From positions 470,001-534,000 of the forward strand of contig NZ_CP077311.1 of NCBI RefSeq assembly GCF_019048265.1: a DNA stretch of 64,000 bases, in the 5' to 3' direction. The notes beneath the pieces are model-generated. The model saw only the letters and a program-made list of their open reading frames with translations, made no database searches and was not told the origin of the DNA. The translations under genes were made by a program, and so were the position numbers. The stretch's first letter is position 1; each line of letters starts with the position of its first letter. The DNA comes from Aeromonas sp. FDAARGOS 1405. Its GTDB lineage: Bacteria; Pseudomonadota; Gammaproteobacteria; Enterobacterales; Aeromonadaceae. Shown piece by piece: positions 56,656-64,000 of the stretch.

Positions 56656-59369
56656 CCAAATATGGCCTGAGAGCACGCGTTCTCGCCTTCACCATCCTGC
56701 CGACCTTGATCATCGGTGGCCTGATGGCCGGTTACTTCACCTTCCACCGCTACCAGCAGCTGGAAAACAACCTCATTGATCAGGGGATCAACATCATCGA
56801 ACCGCTGGCGATCGCCAGTGAATACGGGATGACCCAGCACAGTCGCGAATCCCTCAAGCGTCTGATTGGCCTGACCCACCGCAAGAACTCCCCCTTCATC
56901 AAATCCATCGCGGTTTTCACCCAGGACAACCAGCTGTTCGTCACCTCGAACTACCACCGGGATTTCACCCGGCTCAGGCTGCCCGATGGCGAGCCCATTC
57001 CGGATCTGACCAGCGTGACGTTTCAGGGGGACGACATCATTTTGCGCACCCCGATCCAGGCTGAAACCAGCCTCGATGGCTTCCCGCTGCCCAGCGATGT
57101 AGAGCCGCCGATGATCGGCTACATCTCGATGCAGATGGCGACCGACAGGGCCATGTTGCTGCAATACCGCGACACCTTCTTTGCGGTGATCATGGTGCTC
57201 ATCGGGGTCGCCTTCAGTACCCTGTTTGGCTTCCGGCTGGTCAAGAGCGTGACCCAGCCCATCACCAACATGGTGCAGGCGGTGCACAAGATCAGGGAGG
57301 GGCGGCTCGATACCCGGGTCAGCGGCCAGCTCACCGGCGAGCTGGATATGCTGAAAAACGGCATCAATGCCATGGCCAAGGCGCTCTCCGAATATCACGA
57401 AGAGATGCAGCAGAATATCGATCAGGCCACCTCTGACCTGCGCGAAACCCTGGAGCAGATCGAGATCCAGAACGTCGAGCTCGACATGGCCAAGAAGCGG
57501 GCGCAGGAGGCGGCGCGGGTCAAGTCGGAGTTTCTGGCCAACATGTCCCACGAGCTTCGTACACCGCTCAACGGGGTCATCGGTTTTACCCGCCAGCTGC
57601 TGAAAACCAGCCTGACCCCGAGCCAGACCGACTACATGCAGACCATCGAGAAGTCGGCGCGCAACCTGCTTGGCATCATCAACGACATCCTCGACTTCTC
57701 TAAGCTGGAAGCGGGCAAGCTGCAGCTGGAACATATCCCGTTCAGCCTGCGCGACACCCTCAACGAGACCATGCACCTGCTCGGCCCCAGCGCCCACGAC
57801 AAACAACTGGAGCTCTCCCTGCGGGTGGATGCCGATGTACCGGACTACCTCACCGGCGACCCCATGCGTCTGCAACAGGTGCTGACCAACCTCACCGGCA
57901 ACGCCATCAAGTTCACCGAACAGGGCAACGTAGATGTCCATATCGAGCAGACCGGCAGTGGCAACCACAAGGTGAGGCTCAACGTCCAGATCCGCGATAC
58001 CGGCATCGGCATCTCCCAGGAGCAGCAACATCAGCTGTTCCAGGCCTTCAATCAGGCCGACTCCTCCATCTCCCGCCGTTATGGCGGCACAGGCCTAGGC
58101 CTCGTTATCACCCAGAAGCTGGTGCAGCAGATGGGCGGCCAGATCCGCTTTGAATCGGAGCTCGGCAAGGGCTCCATCTTCTCCTTCAGTCTGGATGTGG
58201 AGGTCTCCCCCCTGCCCCAGACCGATCAACTGCCGCTGGATCGGATCCGTGGCAAACGGCTCTGGCTGCTGGAGCCGGATCCCTTCGCGCAAGCCTCCCT
58301 GCTCGCCCTGCTGGCGGAGTGGCACCTCGACGTGCACCCACTGACCAGCGATGATCCCTGGCCCGAGATGAGCGAGCAGGAGATGGTGATCATCGGCAGC
58401 AGCACCCTGCATACGCCGCAGCAGGTGCTCGGCCGTCTCGACAGACTGAACGGCCAGCAGCAGAACACCATAGTACTGCTCAGCAGCCACGAGCCGGCGC
58501 TCTATGAAGCGATGCTGGCCCATGGCGCCCAGCACTGTCTCTCCAAACCGGTCAACCACCGCAAGCTGCTGCACGCCCTGCTCTCGCCGGAATCGAGCCG
58601 CCAGAAGCTGCCTGCGCAACCTGCGCCGCGCCAGTTGCAGCCCATCAAGGTGCTGGCGGTGGATGACAACGCCGCCAACCTCAAGCTGATCGCCGCCATG
58701 CTCAAGGATATGGTGAGTCAGGTGGTGGTGTGCAAAAACGGCAAGGAGGCGGTCAAACAGGCCCAGAGCCAGCCGTTCGACATCATCTTCATGGATATCC
58801 AGATGCCGATCATGGATGGCATCAGCGCCACCCAGGCGATCCGCAACCAATCCCTCAACACCACCACCCCGATCGTGGCGGTGACCGCCCACGCCATCCC
58901 CGGCGAACGGGAGCGGCTGATCCGGCAGGGGATGGACGACTATCTGGCCAAGCCCATCGACGAGAGCATGCTGGCCCAGCTCATCACCGACTTTGCCCAT
59001 CGTCGCCACCAGAATGATGGTGCCCAGCAGATCGACTGGGCACTGGCTGTGCGGCAGGCGGCGGGGAAAGAGGATCTCGCCAGAGAGATGCTGACCATGC
59101 TGCTGGCCAGTTTTGACGAGGTCGAGCCGGTGCTGGATAGCGCGCTGGCTGGCGAAATTGAAGATAGCGAGGTGCTGGCCCAGCTCCATCGCCTCAACGG
59201 CGGCTGTGCCTATTCCGGGGTACCGGGACTGCAACGGCTGCTCTCCCAGCTGGAGCAACAGCTGCGTGACGGCGTGCCGGTGAGCGAGCTGGAACCCGAG
59301 CTGCTGGAGCTGCAAGATGCGCTGGAACTGGTGCGCCAGGAGGCGCCCCGCTATCTCGGCAAGGCTTGA
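56652..59369 (+). CDS. barA: Hybrid sensor histidine kinase BarA
   Basis: 905-aa membrane-bound tripartite kinase that phosphorylates UvrY/GacA and so controls the Csr system. Membrane segments lie at residues 9-28 and about 172-195 around a periplasmic sensor; HAMP follows (about 197-250). The HisKA box is NMSHELRTPLN with His300, then an HATPase with the GTGLGLVITQKL G-box, a degenerate receiver-like segment (about 530-640), a true receiver with Asp715 in DIIFMDIQMPIMDG, and an HPt domain with His846 in LHRLNGGCAYSG. The start at 56652 overlaps the upstream leader (ATGA), so translational coupling is possible. Confidence 0.95.
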   Translation: MTKYGLRARVLAFTILPTLIIGGLMAGYFTFHRYQQLENNLIDQGINIIEPLAIASEYGMTQHSRESLKRLIGLTHRKNSPFIKSIAVFTQDNQLFVTSNYHRDFTRLRLPDGEPIPDLTSVTFQGDDIILRTPIQAETSLDGFPLPSDVEPPMIGYISMQMATDRAMLLQYRDTFFAVIMVLIGVAFSTLFGFRLVKSVTQPITNMVQAVHKIREGRLDTRVSGQLTGELDMLKNGINAMAKALSEYHEEMQQNIDQATSDLRETLEQIEIQNVELDMAKKRAQEAARVKSEFLANMSHELRTPLNGVIGFTRQLLKTSLTPSQTDYMQTIEKSARNLLGIINDILDFSKLEAGKLQLEHIPFSLRDTLNETMHLLGPSAHDKQLELSLRVDADVPDYLTGDPMRLQQVLTNLTGNAIKFTEQGNVDVHIEQTGSGNHKVRLNVQIRDTGIGISQEQQHQLFQAFNQADSSISRRYGGTGLGLVITQKLVQQMGGQIRFESELGKGSIFSFSLDVEVSPLPQTDQLPLDRIRGKRLWLLEPDPFAQASLLALLAEWHLDVHPLTSDDPWPEMSEQEMVIIGSSTLHTPQQVLGRLDRLNGQQQNTIVLLSSHEPALYEAMLAHGAQHCLSKPVNHRKLLHALLSPESSRQKLPAQPAPRQLQPIKVLAVDDNAANLKLIAAMLKDMVSQVVVCKNGKEAVKQAQSQPFDIIFMDIQMPIMDGISATQAIRNQSLNTTTPIVAVTAHAIPGERERLIRQGMDDYLAKPIDESMLAQLITDFAHRRHQNDGAQQIDWALAVRQAAGKEDLAREMLTMLLASFDEVEPVLDSALAGEIEDSEVLAQLHRLNGGCAYSGVPGLQRLLSQLEQQLRDGVPVSELEPELLELQDALELVRQEAPRYLGKA

Positions 59370-59457
59370 TGAGCTTGACCTGAACTGTAGCGGCCCCGCT
59401 TTTTCTGACGCGAGGGCCGCCAGATGGTAAAGTTGCGCCGTTTACACAGGAGTCAGC

Positions 59458-59937
59458 ATGACCAACAACGATATTCTGCGCCGTCTGCGCTACGCCCTCA
59501 CCATCAGCAACGACCAGATGGTCGAGATGTTTGCCAAGGGCAACCTGACGGTCACTCACGCCCAGCTGCACAGCTGGTTGATGAAAGAGGCAGCGGAAGG
59601 TGAAGAGCAAGAGGCAGGCTATGTCGCCTGTCCCGACTCGGCCCTGAGCCAGTTCCTCGACGGTTTCATCATCGCCCGCCGCGGCGTGCGGGAAGATGCA
59701 CCGGCCCAGGTGATCCCGAACCGGATCAACAACAATATGATCCTGCGCAAGCTGCGCATCGGTCTCAACTTCAAGGAAGAGGATATGCTCGGCACCCTCA
59801 AGCTCGCCGACTTCAACCTCTCCAAGTCCGAGCTCAGTGCCCTGTTCCGCTCCAAGAATCACAAGCACTATCAGGATTGCGGGGATCAGATCCTGCGCAA
59901 CTTCCTGATCGGCCTCACGGCCAAATACCGCGGCTAA
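59458..59937 (+). CDS. YehS family protein (DUF1456)
   Basis: 159 aa of two repeated DUF1456 units of about 70 residues, each starting N-N-(D/M)-I-L-R-(R/K)-L-R (NNDILRRLRYALTISNDQM and NNNMILRKLRIGLNFKEEDM). Length and layout match E. coli YehS, whose function is unknown. The ATG at 59458 has CAGGAGTC upstream. It follows barA by 88 bases and precedes the AmiD-like gene by 34, perhaps co-transcribed. Confidence 0.85.
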   Translation: MTNNDILRRLRYALTISNDQMVEMFAKGNLTVTHAQLHSWLMKEAAEGEEQEAGYVACPDSALSQFLDGFIIARRGVREDAPAQVIPNRINNNMILRKLRIGLNFKEEDMLGTLKLADFNLSKSELSALFRSKNHKHYQDCGDQILRNFLIGLTAKYRG

Positions 59938-59971
59938 CCAGCCGCGCGACTGACCAGACCGGGCCTTCGAC

Positions 59972-60859
59972 ATGTGCCAGCGACTCACTCCTCCCACGCT
60001 CAGCAGACTGGTTGTGGCAGGGGGATGGCGCTGGCGCTGTCTTCTTCCCCTCTTTTTTCTGCCACTGGTTCTGCTGCTGGGTGGTTGTACTCCGTCCGAA
60101 TATCAGCTCTCGACCCGCTATCAGAGCGCCAATCAGAACGAGCGCATCGCATTTCTTATCCTGCACTACACCGATGAAGATGATGCCAACTCCCTGCGCC
60201 TGCTGACCGAGCCGGAGCACAAGGTGAGCGCCCACTACCTGATCCCCCGCGACAGCCACAAAACACCGCTCACCGTCTATCAGCTGGTGCCAGACAGCGC
60301 GCGCGCCTGGCATGCGGGACGCAGCCGTTGGCACCAATATGCCGGGCTCAATGCCAGCTCTCTTGGCATCGAGATCGTCAACCTCGGCTATCCAGCAGAA
60401 GATGAGCCGCTGGCCCCCGATGCACGGCGCTGGCAACCCTATACCCCGCAGCAGATTGCCGCCGTCGGCGCCCTCAGCCGGGAGCTGGTCACCCGCTACC
60501 AGATTCCACCGACCCAGGTGCTGGGCCACAGCGATGTCGCCCCCGAGCGCAAGCAGGATCCCGGCCCCCACTTCCCCTGGCGCCAGCTCTATCTGACGTA
60601 CGGGGTCGGCGCCTGGCCCGATGAAGGTCGGGTAGCCGAGTTACTGGCCAGCCCCTTGCCCGACTGGGATGCGGCCATGTGGCAGCAGCAGTTGGCCCGC
60701 TATGGCTATGGCCTGCCCCAGAGCGGCCAGTGGGATGAGCAGAGCCGCGCCGTCTTGGGCGCCTTTCAGCTCCACTTTCGCGCCAGCAAGGTCGATAGCA
60801 AACCGGACCGCGAGTGTCAGGCCATCCTGATGGCGCTGCTGGAAAAATACTTCCCCTAA
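59972..60859 (+). CDS. amiD: N-acetylmuramoyl-L-alanine amidase, AmiD type (lipoprotein)
   Basis: 295-aa zinc amidase cleaving the MurNAc-L-Ala bond. A signal peptide ends in lipobox LLLGGC (Cys39, with a GTG at 60014 giving a shorter leader as an alternative). The amidase_2 domain (about 55-200) carries the zinc ligands in FLILHYTDED and VLGHSDVAPERKQDPG; a peptidoglycan-binding-like domain (about 215-290) follows. This is the AmpD/AmiD family arrangement; the lipobox makes it the envelope AmiD rather than cytosolic AmpD. Confidence 0.85.
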   Translation: MCQRLTPPTLSRLVVAGGWRWRCLLPLFFLPLVLLLGGCTPSEYQLSTRYQSANQNERIAFLILHYTDEDDANSLRLLTEPEHKVSAHYLIPRDSHKTPLTVYQLVPDSARAWHAGRSRWHQYAGLNASSLGIEIVNLGYPAEDEPLAPDARRWQPYTPQQIAAVGALSRELVTRYQIPPTQVLGHSDVAPERKQDPGPHFPWRQLYLTYGVGAWPDEGRVAELLASPLPDWDAAMWQQQLARYGYGLPQSGQWDEQSRAVLGAFQLHFRASKVDSKPDRECQAILMALLEKYFP

Positions 60860-60887
60860 TCCTCATCCATTGCCCCCGTTGCTGCGT

Positions 60888-60918
60888 ACTGTTTGATAGC
60901 CGTTAGCTATCAAACAGT
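60888..60918. other. Perfect 13-bp inverted repeat before dps
   Basis: ACTGTTTGATAGC and GCTATCAAACAGT flank CGTTA. It may be the amiD terminator (no T-tract) or a regulatory palindrome; the dps gene starts 94 bases downstream. Confidence 0.6.
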
Positions 60919-61011
60919 TAGGCACAAGCAATTGTCCCTGCATTTTGCAAGGCGTTATTCTGACTGCGTTCCGAAAGAGAATTTAAAACCGATTTCCAAA
61001 TCTGGAGGTGA

Positions 61012-61482
61012 ATGATGAAAAGCCCGATTGGTCTTGATACTGCTCAATCACAAGCCCTGGCAGCCGAGTTGAACAAATTGCTGGCCAGCTACCAGATCCT
61101 CTACATGAACGTACGCGGCTTCCACTGGAATATCCGTGGTAACCAGTTCTTCGAACTGCACCTGAAATTTGAAGAGATTTACAACGACCTGCTGCTGAAA
61201 GTCGATGCGCTGGCCGAGCGGATCCTGACCCTGGATGGCGTGCCCATGCACAGCTTCAGCGACTACCTGAAAGTCTCTGCCATCCCAGAGCAAAAAGGGC
61301 TGCACGATGGCCGCGCCTGTGTCGAATCCCTGCTGGATAGCTTCCGCGAACTGCTGGTCGCCCAGCGCCGTATTCTGGGTCAAGCAGCCGAAGCTGGTGA
61401 TGAGGGCACTGCCTCCATCCTCTCCGACTATGTGCAGCAGCAGGAAAAACTGGTCTGGATGCTGCGCGCTTATCTGGCCTGA
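61012..61482 (+). CDS. dps: Dps family DNA-protecting ferritin-like protein
   Basis: 156-aa (155 from ATG 61015) mini-ferritin that forms dodecamers, oxidises Fe2+ with H2O2 and protects DNA. The ferroxidase residues are visible in FHWNIRGNQFFELHLKFEEIY (His near 40, Asp/Glu further on). The ribosome site GGAGG favours the second ATG (6-base spacing). The 285 bases behind it hold an intrinsic terminator 145 bases after the stop and no gene. Confidence 0.93.
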   Translation: MMKSPIGLDTAQSQALAAELNKLLASYQILYMNVRGFHWNIRGNQFFELHLKFEEIYNDLLLKVDALAERILTLDGVPMHSFSDYLKVSAIPEQKGLHDGRACVESLLDSFRELLVAQRRILGQAAEAGDEGTASILSDYVQQQEKLVWMLRAYLA

Positions 61483-61626
61483 TAGTGAACCAAGCCGACT
61501 ACAGCGTACGTATACTGGCTTGAGTAAGTACCGAGCCGAAAGCTCCTGACCAGACTACGGCCCAATCCGTCTGATTGTTATGTTCTGTTGCAAACCTGAG
61601 TTGTCTCTCCTTTTATCCACCCGCTT

Positions 61627-61655
61627 GCCGCCCTGTTTGGGCGGCTTTTTTGTTT
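61627..61655 (+). terminator. Intrinsic terminator between dps and hcp
   Basis: GCCGCCC-TGTTT-GGGCGGC followed by TTTTTT. It sits 145 bases after dps and just before the FNR-type site. Confidence 0.85.
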
Positions 61656-61669
61656 TTGATCTACATCAA
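61656..61669. promoter_or_regulatory. FNR-type site upstream of hcp
   Basis: TTGAT-CTAC-ATCAA is a perfect match to the FNR consensus, centred about 105 bases before the hcp start. Anaerobic induction of hcp-hcr is expected from the family. Confidence 0.8.
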
Positions 61670-61767
61670 TGAAAAATGAATTGGCAAATTGAATGCCTAT
61701 TAAGTTCTGAGCCGTAGGAATAGAATCGCCACAAAACAGACAACTGAAATGTCCAATTAGGAGAGGC

Positions 61768-63420
61768 ATGATGTTTTGTGTGCAATGTGAACAAACAATT
61801 CGTACCCCGGCTGGCAACGGCTGTGCCTACGCACAAGGTATGTGCGGCAAGACGGCTGAAACCTCGGATCTGCAGGATGTGCTCATCTATACCCTGCAGG
61901 GGCTCAGCGCCTGGGCGCTGGCCGCCCGTGAGCAAGGCATCATAGATCGCGAGATCGATGCCTTCGTGCCAAAGGCCTTCTTCGCCACCCTCACCAACGT
62001 CAACTTCGACTCGAATCGCATCGTGGCCTACGTCAATCAGGCCCTCGCCTATCGCCAGCAGCTGACCGATCGTCTGAGCACCATGGCGGTGCAGGTGAAC
62101 GACTTGCCACAGTCCGCTTACTTCGAACCCGGTGCCGAACGGCTGGAACAACTTGCCCATGCCGCACCAGCCGCCCCCAATCGGGGCAAGAGCGAGGTGA
62201 ACGAGGACATCATGGGGCTGCGCCTGCTCTGCCTTTACGGCCTCAAGGGCGCCGCCGCCTATATGGAGCACGCCCGGGTGCTGGATCAGCAGAGTGACGA
62301 GGTGGCCGCCGAATTCCACCGCATCATGAGCTGGCTCAGCACAGACCCGAGTGAAATGGGTCGGCTGTTCAGCTGCGCCATGGAGATCGGTCAACTCAAC
62401 TTCAAAATCATGGAGATGCTGGATCTGGGTGAAACCAGCGCCTTCGGTCATCCGGAGCCGACCCAGGTACGCGTAACCCCCATCCCCGGCAAGTGCATTC
62501 TGGTCTCCGGCCACGACATGATGGATCTCAAGCTCATTCTGGAGCAGACCAAAGGGACCGGCATCCATGTCTACACCCACGGCGAGATGCTGCCCGCACT
62601 GGCCTATCCCTTCTTCAAGCAGTACCCCCATCTGGTGGGTAACTACGGCTCCGCCTGGCAGAACCAGCAGAAGGAGTTTGCCAACTTCCCGGGCGCCGTA
62701 GTGATGACCTCCAACTGCATCATCGACCCGAATGTGGGCAACTACTCGGATCGCATCTTCACCCGCTCCATCGTCGGCTGGCCGGGTGTCACCCATCTGG
62801 AGGGGGATGATTTCTCCGCCGTGATTGCCAAGGCACAAGCACTGGAAGGCTTCAAGCACGTTGAGCTCGAGCACTTCATCACCATCGGCTTTGCCCGCAA
62901 CGCCCTGATGCAGGCCGCACCCGCGGTGATCGAGAAGGTCAAAGCCGGAGAGATCAGCCACTTCTTCCTGGTGGGTGGCTGTGACGGTGACAAGGCCGAG
63001 CGCGCCTACTTCACCGAGTTTGCCAAGGCGGCGCCGCGCGACAGCCTGCTGCTCACGCTGGGCTGCGGCAAGTACAAGTTCAACAAGCTCGACTTTGGCG
63101 ACATCGGCGGCATTCCGCGTCTGCTGGACGTGGGTCAGTGCAACGATGCCTATTCCGCCATCCAGTTGGCGCTGGCACTCTCCGAGGCTTTCGAGTGCGG
63201 GGTCAACGATCTGCCGCTGACGCTGGTGCTCTCCTGGTTCGAGCAAAAAGCCATCGTCATTCTGCTCACCCTGCTCTCCCTCGGGGTGAAGGACATTCGT
63301 ACCGGGCCGACCGCCCCCGCCTTCCTCACCCCGGCGCTGCTCAAGGTGCTGGAGGAGCAATTTGGCCTGAAAGGGACCACCACGGCCGAGGCTGACTTGG
63401 CCGAGATCCTGGCGGCCTGA
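61768..63420 (+). CDS. hcp: Hybrid-cluster protein (hydroxylamine/NO reductase)
   Basis: 550-aa iron-sulfur protein, the same length as E. coli Hcp, which reduces NO (and hydroxylamine) during nitrosative stress. The N-terminal [25 protein letters not shown] carries the four Cys of the enterobacterial-type cluster. Hybrid-cluster ligands are recognisable further on: [27 protein letters not shown] and LGCGKYKFN. The start is ATG 61768 after GGAGAGGC. Its partner reductase gene hcr follows after a terminator-like hairpin. Confidence 0.96.
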   Translation: MMFCVQCEQTIRTPAGNGCAYAQGMCGKTAETSDLQDVLIYTLQGLSAWALAAREQGIIDREIDAFVPKAFFATLTNVNFDSNRIVAYVNQALAYRQQLTDRLSTMAVQVNDLPQSAYFEPGAERLEQLAHAAPAAPNRGKSEVNEDIMGLRLLCLYGLKGAAAYMEHARVLDQQSDEVAAEFHRIMSWLSTDPSEMGRLFSCAMEIGQLNFKIMEMLDLGETSAFGHPEPTQVRVTPIPGKCILVSGHDMMDLKLILEQTKGTGIHVYTHGEMLPALAYPFFKQYPHLVGNYGSAWQNQQKEFANFPGAVVMTSNCIIDPNVGNYSDRIFTRSIVGWPGVTHLEGDDFSAVIAKAQALEGFKHVELEHFITIGFARNALMQAAPAVIEKVKAGEISHFFLVGGCDGDKAERAYFTEFAKAAPRDSLLLTLGCGKYKFNKLDFGDIGGIPRLLDVGQCNDAYSAIQLALALSEAFECGVNDLPLTLVLSWFEQKAIVILLTLLSLGVKDIRTGPTAPAFLTPALLKVLEEQFGLKGTTTAEADLAEILAA

Positions 63421-63445
63421 TCGGCACCTCATGTTGTAAGCGTTT

Positions 63446-63471
63446 GGCGAGCCGCCCGGCTCGCCTTTTTT
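63446..63471 (+). terminator. Terminator-like hairpin between hcp and hcr
   Basis: Perfect GGCGAGCC-GCCC-GGCTCGCC followed by TTTTTT, 25 bases after the hcp stop and 60 before hcr. It should make hcr a minority product of read-through, unless hcr has its own promoter. Confidence 0.8.
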
Positions 63472-63531
63472 CTGGATCCGGCTTTTTCACCAGACGTTTT
63501 TCGAACCGTTTAAAACCTAAGGAGCCTTGTG

Positions 63532-64000
63532 ATGACCTCTCTCACGCTCACCTGCATTGGCCGCCAACAGAACACCCACGACGTCGTGAGCTGGCAGCTG
63601 GCGCCGCTTTCCGGCAGCCTCCCTCCCGTACTGGCTGGCCAGTGCATCACCCTGCATACCGAGATTGACGGCCAGACGGAGTGCCGCGCCTATACCCTCT
63701 CCTCCAGCCCGCAGGATGAATGCTGGCAAGTGACTATCAAGGATGTGGGACGGGTCTCTCGCCATATGCACCAGACCCTGCAAGTGGGGGGCGAGATCCG
63801 GGTGGATGGCCCGTTCGGCGACTTCAACCTGACTGCCTTGCCTTGCGAACGGCCACTGCTGCTCAGTGCCGGTTCCGGCATTACCCCCATGTGGGCCATG
63901 TTGCGGGACGAGCTCGCCAAACGGCCGGATGCCGATATCCGCTTTATTCATAGCGCCCGCTCGCCAGCAGATGTGATCTTCGCAGATGACTTGGCTGCAC
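63532..64000 (+). CDS. hcr: NADH oxidoreductase Hcr (3' end outside window)
   Basis: First 156 residues of the reductase that passes electrons from NADH to Hcp. The FAD-binding RAYTLSSSP is near residue 62 and the NAD-binding GSGITPMWAML near 118; the C-terminal 2Fe-2S domain lies outside the window. AAGGAG precedes the ATG at 63532. Confidence 0.9.
   Translation, partial: MTSLTLTCIGRQQNTHDVVSWQLAPLSGSLPPVLAGQCITLHTEIDGQTECRAYTLSSSPQDECWQVTIKDVGRVSRHMHQTLQVGGEIRVDGPFGDFNLTALPCERPLLLSAGSGITPMWAMLRDELAKRPDADIRFIHSARSPADVIFADDLAA

Noticed and set aside
61666..63432. 588-aa minus-strand open frame opposite hcp
   Set aside because: Antisense shadow; no ribosome site or motif, while hcp is unmistakable.

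Overview
This window is a chromosomal segment of a high-GC gammaproteobacterium, almost certainly an Aeromonas. The basis is a subclass B2 CphA carbapenemase (a hallmark of Aeromonas) with a TTCAC-N6-TTCAC BlrA/CreB tag, a gene order ftsB-ispD-ispF-truD-surE-pcm-yqaA-nlpD-rpoS, and the block eno-pyrG-mazG-relA-rlmD/barA. Species cannot be fixed from the sequence alone; an A. veronii/hydrophila-like strain is my guess. No rRNA, tRNA, transposase, integrase, prophage or CRISPR array was recognised.

Layout. 1-8.5 kb: a cut-off RNase T2, a gamma carbonic anhydrase, a secreted SAM hydroxide adenosyltransferase-like protein, an RhlE-type helicase, a flippase-like membrane protein, a DASS anion transporter and cphA. 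8.5-10.6 kb: two copies of a composite palindromic repeat and an AT-rich two-gene accessory cassette of unknown function. 10.7-16.7 kb: amidase, agmatine deiminase and a LysR regulator, then a divergent TetR / Old Yellow Enzyme pair with two matching 16-bp operators. 16.7-25.3 kb: the rpoS-to-ftsB operon on the minus strand, then putP. 25.5-36 kb: envelope and metabolic genes (VirK-like, L,D-transpeptidase, YbdG channel, ackA, nanQ-like, acyltransferase), a racemase broken by a nonsense codon, two LysE exporters and a MocR regulator. 36-46 kb: a lipoprotein, a VieB-like pseudo-receiver/TPR protein, CBS protein, yheS, rlmJ, small membrane proteins, a putative Fur-controlled DUF2061 protein and a retropepsin-like protein. 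46.1-47.8 kb: a second AT-rich island with three small unknown genes, one with a transglutaminase/papain-like Cys-His-Asp pattern. 48-60.9 kb: GNAT, eno, pyrG, mazG, relA, rlmD, barA, a YehS-like protein and an AmiD-like amidase. 61-64 kb: dps, then hcp-hcr for nitrosative stress under a perfect FNR-type site.

The most unusual signal is a recurring architecture. Three core genes (ispF, mazG, barA) are each preceded by diverged, partial tandem copies of their own 5' ends, and these copies are open as 20-26 codon leader peptides. In ispF (two leader copies) and barA (one) the repeat period is exactly 77 bp. This makes each leader stop overlap the next start (TGATG or ATGA), the arrangement expected for translational coupling. 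In ispF the strong Shine-Dalgarno sits only before the outermost leader, and each leader carries a GGAGGT at its 3' end that the homologous Gly-Gly codons of ispF itself lack. A further 77-bp tandem repeat lies behind rlmD and may derive from its 3' end. I found no known description of this arrangement; it is the best candidate for an undescribed system here.

Functionally much of the window concerns stress survival: general stress (rpoS, relA, barA, nlpD, dps, surE, pcm), nitrosative and electrophile stress (hcp-hcr, OYE/TetR), osmotic and envelope stress (YbdG, L,D-transpeptidase, VirK-like, lysozyme-inhibitor-like) and beta-lactam resistance.
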